A stretch of 64,000 nt of DNA. Source: Mesostigma viride. Taxonomy: Eukaryota; Streptophyta; Mesostigmatophyceae; Mesostigmatales; Mesostigmataceae. Positions 1-11,700 of this stretch are shown here, piece after piece. The position numbers and the translations under genes were made by a program. Each line of letters opens with the position of its first letter. Position 1 is the first letter of the stretch. Below the pieces are notes generated by a model, which made no database searches, had not been told where the DNA came from, and saw only the letters and a program-made list of their open reading frames with translations. The stretch is from contig RPFO01000080.1 in assembly GCA_009746045.1 (NCBI GenBank), positions 156,550 through 220,549 of the forward strand, in the 5' to 3' direction.

Positions 1-1482
1 TTCCTGCGCCGCTGGGCGAAGGACAACGCCGGTAATGGTACGATCGTGTGCTCAGCGTCACCCTATGGATGCTTCGCTTCCTTTATGGGTTATCAACGCA
101 AGCTTTCGGCTTCTTTCCGTGCAGTTAGGGCCAGGTAGAATGCCATTCCGTGCTGCGCATCGCCAGATTTCTGGCACCTTTTAGTGTTTTGTATGTACGT
201 TGCATGGCTGGGACGTGTCAAAGCGTGAGCCGTGGCATGCCGTCAAGTTGTCAGGGATTTGCTGAGTGCTTTCTTGGAAGGAGATTGCTAACAGCACTCA
301 GTTTTGTGTGAATATTGACGCAGCCTTTCTTAGCAGCGGCTTCATTGTGGTTACAGGCTCACAAGCTTGAGGTTGTTTCTTGGCAAACAATTGCGCTGGA
401 AAGAAAGGTGGCAGTGGTTGTTCTGAGGGGCATACTGCATGGGTGGAACTGCATGTAGGTAGGGGTTATCGTCGTCTTGTTGGCCTTTCTCCCACTAAAA
501 TGGGAGAGCCCTAATTCATATGCTAGCAAGGCAAGGTAACCATGGTAAGAAGCCTTGGCAAGCAGCATGTATGATACTTATGCTTTCTCTGTCGACTGTC
601 TGTTGTTACCCTTGGTTGGGCAATTAGTGGATATGGCTTTCCAGGGTGTGTTTGAATTCGGACAGCTTGGTTTTGGGATGATGCCCACACCATAAACCTG
701 GAATATGCATAAGAAGTGTTGGCTTGGCATGTAGAGCTACCTGCCTCATTGTTGTGCACACACGCAACAGGCTGCCCGTGTCGAGGTAAGGCAAGGGCAC
801 ATGACGTGCCCAGCCACCTCCTTGTACATTGTGGTCAAATTGGGCATGGTCAGGAGCCTTTTGGATGGCATAGGAAGTGTTAGTGTGCCTTAATACTCAC
901 TATTGCCTTCCTTAGCGTCGGCACAGGTGGCAAACTGCCAAACGCTATAACTTCTACGTTTGTACTCGGAATGAGCTCAGATTTTGTGGCATTAATTGTC
1001 GATATGTGTAGTATTTGTGTATATCTCCCCAGGCTCTAAATATGTGTTTTTGATTTTATTTATTTTTTTCAGCCTTAAAAAGTACGGTTTTTAGGGGAAA
1101 ATTAATAACTTCAATAATACTCATCATTCCGGGGCTCCAATCAGGTAGGCAACCTCACCATATACGATTTTATATGGGAATATATTGAAACATGAGTAAT
1201 TGTGCCCCCATTGTCCTAGGGGATATGCCCCTAGAGTAGCGTCTTTTGTCCGTTTTTGCGTAATACCGGTCACTAAAAGGGGTATATACCCCCCATCAGT
1301 GGGTGGGATGGACCCCCACACATCCCATTTACATGGCAAAATCATAGTTTGGGTGCCCCAAGGCCAGCTTTGCATGCTATTCCATATTATGGTTTTGGGG
1401 GGTCTGGCATAGGACCCTCACCTTAATTCCAAGTACCTGTGTTGTTTGGCCCCAAGTACCTGTGTTGTTTGGACCCAAGTAC
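1..1482. other. Unassigned flank left of the last visible tRNase Z exon
   Basis: Nothing I can assign. It should be intron of the minus-strand tRNase Z gene, whose C-terminal exon is still missing after 1483; I searched the minus strand for the family's terminal THFSQRYP-type block and did not find it. The first ~140 bases have an open plus-strand frame to a TAG, which could be the end of a converging gene, but there is no recognisable motif. The stretch from about 900 to 1130 is AT-rich. Confidence 0.4.
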
Positions 1483-1490
1483 CTGTGCCG
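1424..1490. repeat. Tandem copies of the exon 10 donor site
   Basis: On the minus strand the border CACAG|GTACTTGG occurs three times at about 23-bp spacing: once at the true exon end and twice inside the intron. Each copy holds a usable GT. Confidence 0.8.
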
Positions 1491-1571
1491 CTTGGCATGC
1501 GCGTGGTGCGACAGCTCGCCCTCGAACGTGGCCTCGTGGATGAGCAAGTGGCACCCCTGGCCAGCCACCAC
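1483..1571 (-). CDS. ELAC2: tRNase Z exon 10
   Basis: 29 codons plus two bases, VVAGQGCHLLIHEATFEGEL then SHHAHAKRH. LIHEATF is the family's HEAT motif (motif V, a metal ligand). Acceptor CAACAG|GT, donor CACAG|GTACTT, repeated twice more in the intron. At least one more coding exon must follow outside the window. Confidence 0.92.
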
Positions 1572-4500
1572 CTGTTGTCGCACACCAGAGCACATGTCGT
1601 AGTTGGTTGATCAACCGTTGTGTGGACACCAGCGCATGTGCATTGATTGACAGAGTCCCATGCCACTCGTGGCGATTGGTTGTGTGCATCATTTTGAATG
1701 GTTGATGTATCTACCTTTATCCAAAGCATACTATAACATAGATAACATACTGATACAGCATAATAGGTCAACCATGCATGGCGTCCAGGCTGTGCCCTTG
1801 AGCTGTTGAATGCATGCCAATCTACGAGCATGCAGCATCGGCGTAGCTTGGCAGATGTGGACGATTATCCTCCCGACCGCATACAGTATACAGGCTGCAA
1901 GCATGACGACAATCCTGGCCCATGCAATCGTGGTTCTCGGAACATAGTTTCATTATGGTGAGATGGAAGGGCAGTCCCTGTAAATGATTTCTGCAGCAAT
2001 CCTGTGACGCCAGCGTAAAAAGCTGACAGATATGAGTAACAAATCCCTGTGTATGTTATGAATTCCCGGGTATCCACTTAGGCCATTGCTACGGGCGAGA
2101 GAAGTCAACTTCCATTAATGTTTGAAGTATATAAAACAGCCGTGGAGAGATTTGGCAAGTGCAGCACGCCTGCAATCACCACACAACTCGACTGCTGAGG
2201 GAATGAATAACATTTCTGTACATCTGTACTCGTCAACAGCAGGGCCAGGTTCATGCAGGGATACTCAAGTGGCGGCAAACCTAGCCCTGTGCCTACAGCT
2301 TCGCACGGCGACCCCCAAGGTTGGATTGTGAAATGTTAGCTTTGCACGAGTCACCAGTCAAAACAGGCCTTTGCTCAGGGCCAGCCCTAGCTAGCCCTGC
2401 ACTGGTAATTCAAAACACTTCACACATAGCCAGCCCTAGCTAGCCCTGCACTGATAATTCAAAACACTTCACACATAGCCAGCCCTAGCTACCCTGCTCT
2501 GGTAATTCAAAACACATAGCCAGTCCTAGCTAGCCCTGCTCTGGTAATTCAAAACACTTCACATATAGCCAGTCCTAGCTAGCCCTGCTCTGGTAATTCA
2601 AAACACTTCACACATAGCCAGTCCTAGCTAGCCCTGAACTAGTAATTCAAAGCACTTCACACATAGCCAGTCCTAGGGATCTAGGACCGTCTTACTCCCC
2701 GTCATTCCCACCCAATAAAACATCTGTTCACTCTCGCTAGATTATACGGGGGGGTCAAAGGCCTGTGCGCCGCGGCCTCCTAGCAGAGGCAGATTGATTA
2801 AGATGTTAAGGCAGATGGCTTGTTTCTCGACAAACTATCACGTGCTAGAATCACACCGCACAGACACAAACGAGAACGCAGCAGCTGGTCACAAGACCAA
2901 GCTACATGCAATTTAATTTTTTTAAATATGTACTAGTAGTATATTTTTTAAAATATGTAGTTCCCCCGCAGGCAACACAGGCAGGAGTGTAGAAGCGCTT
3001 ACCAGCACGTCGCATGAGCAAATGATCGCATGATTGCATGATCCAATAATGAGATGCGCCCCACGTTCATTGTCCTCTACTCTACAAAACCGACCGCGTT
3101 CATTACCCTCTGGTGACACAGGCACTACATCATCGCACGCCGTTGCGCGATGCACGCCGTAGCACGCCGTAGCACGATGAGGGAGCTCTCAGCAGCCGGG
3201 CCGCATGGTCCAATGCGCCCCACATTCATTACCCTCTACTTGACCGATCACATGCATACCCCTGTGGTGACACAGGCACAACAGTATGCCTGCAGCCGTA
3301 GCAAGACAAGAGAGAACGCTCACCAGCCGGTCGCATGGCCGCGTGTCGCCTGAGTACACCAGCGACAGCCCCGTGTGCCGCTGCCGCATCACGATGCCGT
3401 GCCTGGTGAACAATCCATAACAAAGGAAACAACAACTCGAGCTCCCCAAACAAAAAACATCACGATGCAGAAAGAAAACACAACTAAAAGCATGTTGTTT
3501 ACGGAACCTCACGATGCCGTGCCTGGTGAACAAATCCAATGGGAAAGAAAAGGATGCCCACGAAAAACAAAGCGTCGCGATGCCGTGCGTGGTGGAATAG
3601 TTCCAAGGGGGGCAACGGGGCAACAGAACAAGTTCGGTAGAGCCCAAAAAAGTTGAGGATTCCCCAACTTTCCAAGAAAGTAAAAGCCGCGCGATCAACG
3701 GAGAAGCAATCCCCTCAGAGATTGAGAGGAGGGGGCGGTAGGGGAGAGAAAAAAACAGTATATTAGCTACCCCCGTGCCTTGGGAAAATAGTATACTAGC
3801 TACCTAGGCATAACCATGACTTACGAGTCGTAGCAGTGGTGCACGGGGACGGTCGACAGCTCGCCCAACCCTAGCGTCTGCATGAGCCATGCCTTCCAGC
3901 CCAGCGGGTCGACTCGGCCCGCCTCCCAGGCCCGGTTCTCGACGAATACATACCGCGGCTTGGTGGCGTCATCTCGAATACATACAGGGATAGGGGCCAT
4001 CCAATTCTGGCCTTGCTTTGCCTGGGTGTCATCACGCGTGGCTACCGAGGGATTCGTGGCACGATCACGACTAGCTTCCACTCTGGTGAGCCCACCTTTG
4101 GGGCCCGCTTCCTGTTGCGTGCCTACAGAGGGCTTTGTGGTATCATGGCGCTGAGGTTCCGCACAAGACGTGGGCTTGTTGCTGTCGCCCCACACCGCGG
4201 TGAAGTTGGGATGGGTAGGTGGCAGTACCTGACGTGTGCCGTGAAGCGCGTGGCCCATGGGAAATTGGTTAAGATTTGCGTTGGGTGACGGGGGCGAGGG
4301 GGGAATCATGTGGAAAGAGGGTGCCATGTGGAAAGTGGGTAGCCAATAGATGAGAGGGTGCCATGTGCAAAGTGGGTAGCCAATAGATGAGAGGGTGCCA
4401 TGTGGAAAGTGGGTAGCCAATAGATGAGAGGGTGCCATGTGCAAAGTGGGTAGCCAATAGATGAGAGGGTGCCATGTGGAAAGTGGGTAGCCAATAGATG

Positions 4501-5702
4501 AGAGGGTGCCATGTGGAAAGTGGGTAGCCAATAGATGAGAGGGTGCCATGTGCAAAGTGGGTAGCCAATAGATGAGAGGGTGCCATGTGGAAAGTGGGTA
4601 GCCAATAGATGAGAGGGTGCCATGTGGAAAGTGGGTAGCCAATAGATGAGAGGGTGCCATGTGGAAAGTGGGTAGCCAATAGATGAGAGGGTGCCATGTG
4701 GAAAGTGGGTAGCCAATAGATGAGAGGGTGCCATGTGGAAAGTGGGTAGCCAATAGATGAGAGGGTGCCATGTGGAAAGTGGGTAGCCAATAGATGAGAG
4801 GGTGCCATGTGGAAAGTGGGTAGCCAATAGATGAGAGGGTGCCATGTGGAAAGTGGGTAGCCAATAGATGAGAGGGTGCCATGTGGAAAGTGGGTAGCCA
4901 ATAGATGAGAGGGTGCCATGTGGAAAGTGGGTAGCCAATAGATGAGAGGGTGCCATGTGGAAAGTGGGTAGCCAATAGATGAGAGGGTGCAAACACAAGA
5001 AAATCTGATAAGCGGGAGCTTTGTGCTAGGTGCATGCTGGAGTATACCCAGGCAAACTCCCTCCTCATCTAGTGGCTACCTCTACCCTACCCGTGTCCAG
5101 TCAGCCTATGCATAATCTAGCACGTTTTCAATCTGGTTGGGCAAATACAGGGGTAGGTAACCAGGACAAGAAAGCTAAAAACTCGAGAACATCAACACAA
5201 GAACACATTCACCGAATTCAGCCAGTATCAGAAGTGTACAGACCCACGGACATCTCTACAGTATGAAACTATCTCACATGGTACAAATGTTCAGCAAGCC
5301 GCCTGGTACACCCTCCAGGTACCCTCACACAACGAGCCCAACCTCACACATTTACCATTCACCATGAGTCCATGAATGCAAGCAGTAATCAGGTAGCGTA
5401 AGCGACACGCCCGCCGGCCGCCATTTAATTTCCATTTTCCTCGACGCACATTTCACCTTTCATGCTCCCTGGTGCACCCGGCCAAAGGAGGGCAAGAAAT
5501 CTCGCCACTGTCAGTTACTACTACAGTGAGGGTCACAACGTTCCATGGCACCTAGTGGAGCCGGTCATTTGTTGAAGGGAACCCATGACTCAGAAAGCTC
5601 TATAACGGTGATGGCTATCTTACCTCTGATGGTTATCCTTCACATCTCACGTAATCTAAATTCACATCTCACTTAGAAAAGGACGCTCATAGAACCAAAA
5701 AC

Positions 5703-5743
<41 letters not shown>

Positions 5744-8700
5744 CAAGAAGAAAGATAGTTACGGGATGACAGTTGCAATAGTGCGACAATTACAGCGGCT
5801 GGGCCCACTGTCAACTAAATTAGCATGTCGCTACGCTGCGTCTGAGCCCCTAGGGGATACCAGCAAAAAATATGTGGCTCACCTGATACCACCACCAGGT
5901 ACCAAAAGTCTCCCTGGTACAGCCAGCCCCTGTGTCATCGCCATACCGTGTCGCACCCACGGGCGCATACAGCAAGGCCTGGCTACAGGGCATGGACCTC
6001 ACCTGGTGCACCTTGCAGCCTTGCGAGCCCATCTCACACACTGGCTGGCCCATCTCATACACTGGCGCGCACCTTAAACAACCCTCACTGGCGCACCGTA
6101 AACAACCCTCACTGGAGCACCATAACAGCTCTCACTGGAGCAGGGTATGCACTGGCCCATCGTACATCCTTGCTGCCTCACCTGGTGCAGCCACTCGCCA
6201 ACGGCGGCGGAGCCAACCACGAGTAGCGGCGGGGCGGAGCGGCGGCGGGCCGCGATGATGGCTGGCAGGCCCAGGCAGTGGTCGGCGTGCTGATGCGCGA
6301 GCAAGCATGGTAGGGGTGGATATTACGGGGGAGCATGCAGGGGGGAGCTTAGGGGGGGATCACTGGTGGTGAGTATAGTATACTTAATATAATAGATCAC
6401 CTATAATAGATCACCTACTGAAAGGGAGGGCCTCCAGCACGGGGATCACTGCTGGTGGTGGTGGTGGTGGTGGTGGTGGTGGTGGTGGTGGTGGTGGTGG
6501 TGGTGGTGGTGGTGGTGGTGGTGGTGGTGGTGGTGGTGGTGGTGGTGGTGGTGGTGGTGGTGGTGGTGGTGGTGGTGGTGGTGGTGGTGGTGGTGGTGGT
6601 GGTGGTGGTGGTGGTGGTGGTGGTGGTGGTGGTGGTGGTGGTGGTGGTGGTGGTGGTGGTGGTGGTGGTGGTGGTGGTGGTGGTGGTGGTGGTGGTGGTG
6701 GTGGTGGTGGTGGTGGTGGTGGTGGTGGTGGTGGTGGTGGTGGTGGTGGTGGTGGTGGTGGTGGTGGTGGTGGTGGTGGTGGTGGTGGTGGTGGTGGTGG
6801 TGGTGGTGGTGGTGGTGGTGGTGGTGGTGGTGGTGGTGGTGGTGGTGGTGGTGGTGGTGGTGGTGGTGGTGGTGGTGGTGGTGGTGGTGGTGGTGGTGGT
6901 GGTGGTGGTGGTGGTGGTGGTGGTGGTGGTGGTGGTGGTGGTGGTGGTGGTGGTGGTGGTGGTGGTGGTGGTGGTGGTGGTGGTGGTGGTGGTGGTGGTG
7001 GTGGTGGTGGTGGTGGTGGTGGTGGTGGTGGTGGTGGTGGTGGTGGTGGTGGTGGTGGTGGTGGTGGTGGTGGTGGTGGTGGTGGTGGTGGTGGTGGTGG
7101 TGGTGGTGGTGGTGGTGGTGGTGGTGGTGGTGGTGGTGGTGGTGGTGGTGGTGGTGGTGGTGGTGGTGGTGGTGGTGGTGGTGGTGGTGGTGGTGGTGGT
7201 GGTGGTGGTGGTGGTGGTGGTGGTGGTGGTGGTGGTGGTGGTGGTGGTGGTGGTGGTGGTGGTGGTGGTGGTGGTGGTGGTGGTGGTGGTGGTGGTGGTG
7301 GTGGTGGTGGTGGTGGTGGTGGTGGTGGTGGTGGTGGTGGTGGTGGTGGTGGTGGTGGTGGTGGTGGTGGTGGTGGTGGTGGTGGTGGTGGTGGTGGTGG
7401 TGGTGGTGGTGGTGGTGGTGGTGGTGGTGGTGGTGGTGGTGGTGGTGGTGGTGGTGGTGGTGGTGGTGGTGGTGGTGGTGGTGGTGGTGGTGGTGGTGGT
7501 GGTGGTGGTGGTGGTGGTGGTGGTGGTGGTGGTGGTGGTGGTGGTGGTGGTGGTGGTGGTGGTGGTGGTGGTGGTGGTGGTGGTGGTGGTGGTGGTGGTG
7601 GTGGTGGTGGTGGTGGTGGTGGTGGTGGTGGTGGTGGTGGTGGTGGTGGTGGTGGTGGTGGTGGTGGTGGTGGTGGTGGTGGTGGTGGTGGTGGTGGTGG
7701 TGGTGGTGGTGGTGGTGGTGGTGGTGGTGGTGGTGGTGGTGGTGGTGGTGGTGGTGGTGGTGGTGGTGGTGGTGGTGGTGGTGGTGGTGGTGGTGGTGGT
7801 GGTGGTGGTGGTGGTGGTGGTGGTGGTGGTGGTGGTGGTGGTGGTGGTGGTGGTGGTGGTGGTGGTGGTGGTGGTGGTGGTGGTGGTGGTGGTGGTGGTG
7901 GTGGTGGTGGTGGTGGTGGTGGTGGTGGTGGTGGTGGTGGTGGTGGTGGTGGTGGTGGTGGTGGTGGTGGTGGTGGTGGTGGTGGTGGTGGTGGTGGTGG
8001 TGGTGGTGGTGGTGGTGGTGGTGGTGGTGGTGGTGGTGGTGGTGGTGGTCGTGGAAATCATGGATACATAGAGCAATGGATCTGTGAAATGACAAGATAG
8101 TATATAGTAGTATAATTTCCCCCAAAGGCTCAGATCATGTGGCACTGCACAGATTCCTGAGTGTATAGCCAAGGCCGTGGGAGGGCATCAGAAAACAAAG
8201 GCTATCTGCAGATGAGGGAAAGTGGCAGCAGCCATTGGCCGGGGTAGGGGGCGGGCGGCAGCAGCCTTCATGGGTTGGATTGAAAGTAAAGTATAAAGTA
8301 TAAAATATATTATTGATATCCCAAAAAATCCTGTGCCAGCCCCCCCCTGAAATCTTTGGACGTGCAATATCACAGGATGATAGATATGCCAGGATCAATA
8401 GGTTGAGAAAAGTTTCCGTGCATGCTCGACACTTTCATGTGGGTTGCATGATTTGGATCAGTGCTTCATTGGGGACGGAGGAGCAAGAGGAGATTTGTGT
8501 AGCCACCTTTAGTTGCTCTACAAAGATAAACTCAGGATGAACTCCACAAAATATATATAGGCTAATGGGTGAGTACAAACCCCTTAACCCCTCTCCCGTC
8601 TTCTGGGATTCCTCCTCAGTTTACCATAGCCCCGGCCCCCGTGCCCCCGCTAGCAAACTGCAGCCAACTCAGGTGACCCCTCGCCTTATGGGTACCCACA

Positions 8701-11700
8701 TTCATGTCTAGCAGCAAATGCTGTCTAGCAAAGGACAGCAGGCGATGGTAGTGATTTGCTGTTCATTACGGAAGCGGCCCCTCACCTTGTGGGAAATCCA
8801 CACGCACAGCAGCTGGTCAACCACGTGCTGTGCGACGTCACGCCCAAACCTGCCCACGGTGACAGCCAACAATCAGCCAGATAAGAAGTTACTACAGACA
8901 AGAATAGATGGCAGTAGAGCCAAGCGCGGGCCAGGTAACTAGGGTGTAGTACATACACCACAGTGTGAGAGGTCATGAGGTACGGATAGCGGTGATACAG
9001 ATATAAAGGAGGTCATGAGATACGGATAGCGGTGATACAGATATATAAGAGGTCATGAGGTACGGATAGCGGTGATACAGGTATATAAGAGGTCATGAGT
9101 TGCAGGAAGATGTTGCTCTTACAGTGTTATACGTTGTTGCTTGCGGCCCCTGTGCTAAGTCTCAGGCGCATGCAGTCTATAAATTTTCGTGTGCGAGGAT
9201 CCAGGGACAAGAATTAATTCTCAGGACAACGTCCTGCCTGTCGATCGATACTCGGCAAGCTTGCTTCGGACATCACATACAATAGCCTGCAGTTGCACCA
9301 TGTGGGTGGGCCGAGATGCGCAGAACCGCAAGAGCCAAAGGGTAGCGGATGTTCTTAAAATTAAGTGTACTGAACTAGACGCTCGAGGTTTACAAAAAAT
9401 ATTAGATAAATGAATTAAATAAATTTACGATACAATATTTGTCACAAAGACGCAGGATGAAGCTTGCCAAAAGAAAAGGACACGTTTGCAGTACTGTCAA
9501 CGCTCTTTTAGACTCGAGTCTTTTAGAACCAACACAAGCTTTCAGACTCGAGTCTTTTAGAACCAACACAAGTTTTCAGACTCAAGTCTTTTAGAACCAA
9601 CACAAGTTTTCAGACTCGAGTCTTTTAGAACCAACACAAGTTTTCAGACTCGAGTCTTTTAGAACCAACACAAGTTTTCAGACTCGAGTCTTTTAGAACC
9701 AACACAAGGATACAAAGGAGCCCTCGGTTCTGAGACAACGCCCAAATATTTTTGTAGCAGGCTTATCCCCTTCATGGCATTTCTCCCCTTCCAAGCCAAG
9801 CTGCTACAAGCGATCCACAGACACAGACTATGCCCTCACAAGAATTCACAGCGGCGCACAGGGGGGGAATCTCACAAGGGGAGGCGTCCCAGCTAAGCTG
9901 CACTCCCCAAGTTTAGGGGGTACGCCTCCCCCCCTATGATCTCACAGTTAAATGTGTGCCGACACTACTTCCCACTCTACTTCTATGAGACGGTGCCATG
10001 CACTCACCACAGATAAAAACAAGCACGCACACTCACCGCCGTATCAGCTGCCCCAGGGTCCCCTCGCCAGCGTCCAGCAGCAACATCGGCGTTCCGTCCC
10101 GCACCCCATCTCGCTGCAACAAGGGGTTGACCCGCCCAGGTGCTTGGACCGTTTGCTGGGAGGCCCAGCCGACAGCTGCCGGCGGGGCTAGCCACCGCCT
10201 GTGTCCACCGTTCATGCTGCTACTAACAGCATTGTCTAATGGCCACGTCACCAGAATGGCGCTGCTCCCTCGATACTTGCTCGGCTCGGCACAACCCGTG
10301 CCCAGAAACAGCACCCCGGGGGGGACCTGCCCGAGCACCCCGTTAACGGCGCCAGCAGTTGTTGACCCTTGCTCAGCCCAAAGAGCGGCCGAGTTTTGGT
10401 CCCATCGCAGTCTCCTGAGAATTTGATCTGCGGCTTCCGAACGGATGTCTGACGGTAAAGTCTCAAGAATGCCGGGTGATCTTCCCTCCAGGGATGCACC
10501 AACGTGGTCAGATGCCAAGTTTCCCTCATCCGATTTCCGCTCATCTTCGCTACTCCTGCTGCCGCCATCCACCCCCCCCTGCCCCATGCTCCCCTGCCTC
10601 CTCCCCAAATCGCCATCCTCTAAACAGCGGCGCTTTGCCTTCCCACCGCCGGAAGAACCTCCCGCTCCACTCGAGGGGTCAGTCACAAACATCCCCGCTC
10701 TGGCCTCCCCCTGCAGACCCTGCCCCTGGCTGACACTGTCGGCCTGTCCCTGGAATCCACCGTCTGCATCCGCCAGCTGGCACGCCGTGAGCCCCGCCGC
10801 ACGTCGCTTGTTCAGCAGCGCGGCTCGGATCGCCTGCGCGGCCGCCGCGTTGCCTGCAAGATGGGATGCTGCATAGCCTGATGCTGCATGGCCTGATGCT
10901 GCATGGCCTGATGCTGCATGAAAGCTCCTCACGGCAGCTCCTGTGCTAGCATTAGCAGACATGGCCTTGTCTGATGCTGCAGGGCCTGGCCCCACGACGG
11001 AACCGCTGCTGGGATGTGTGGACATGCCAGCGGGGTCCGTTTCCATACCTGTTGCATAATGGACTGCCAGCAGCAAGCTGCTACTCTTGCAGCCTGGCGC
11101 AGGGCCAGCCGTGTGGCCCCTCGTCGACGTGTCACCATCGACATCGGGAGATAGCTGCAGCAGCTTTGCCGCGAGGTTGGGGCAGCAAGCCAGCAAGTCG
11201 CGCTGCAGAGATGGGAAGGATGGGAGCCCAGGGGGATGCCGAAGGAGGCACAGGAGTAGAGTAAACACGGTCGCACGGGGTTGGTGACATGTGTGAGTGA
11301 GTGAACACAATCGCACGTTCGGTGACAAGTGAGACATGTGCTCAACCTGACCAAAAACAACAATGACTAATCGTAAATGAGTGTCGCATCCGGAACAGGG
11401 CTGGGATGCGTGTCCCATGTGGCAGACATGCTTGCGCCCCAGCCGCTAGTTAGTATGGGTGGAGCCTCACCTGCGGCTGCATCACACCCAGCCGAGGGAA
11501 TACCTGCAGCTGCTGCCTATCGATGGGCGTCATATGACCTACAGATACGACCAGTAGGTACTTAAGTATTGACAGAGCCTCGCCTGCAGATGCAGCACAA
11601 CCAGCCCCGCTGCCCTCACCTGCAGCCATATGTATGTTATGTCGTGTTTAAGCTACCCCACCAGCCTCACCTGCAGCTGCATCACATCGACGGATGTCAT

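Noticed and set aside
3821-5068. 415-codon minus-strand frame with a repeating 37-residue peptide
   Set aside because: Only its downstream end (3825-4228) is a real tRNase Z exon; the repeat is an intronic 37-bp minisatellite, open because 37 is not divisible by three.
6415-8172. Very long open frames of poly-Val, poly-Thr and poly-His
   Set aside because: They are frames of the pure GGT array inside a tRNase Z intron; any frame without a stop codon is open here.
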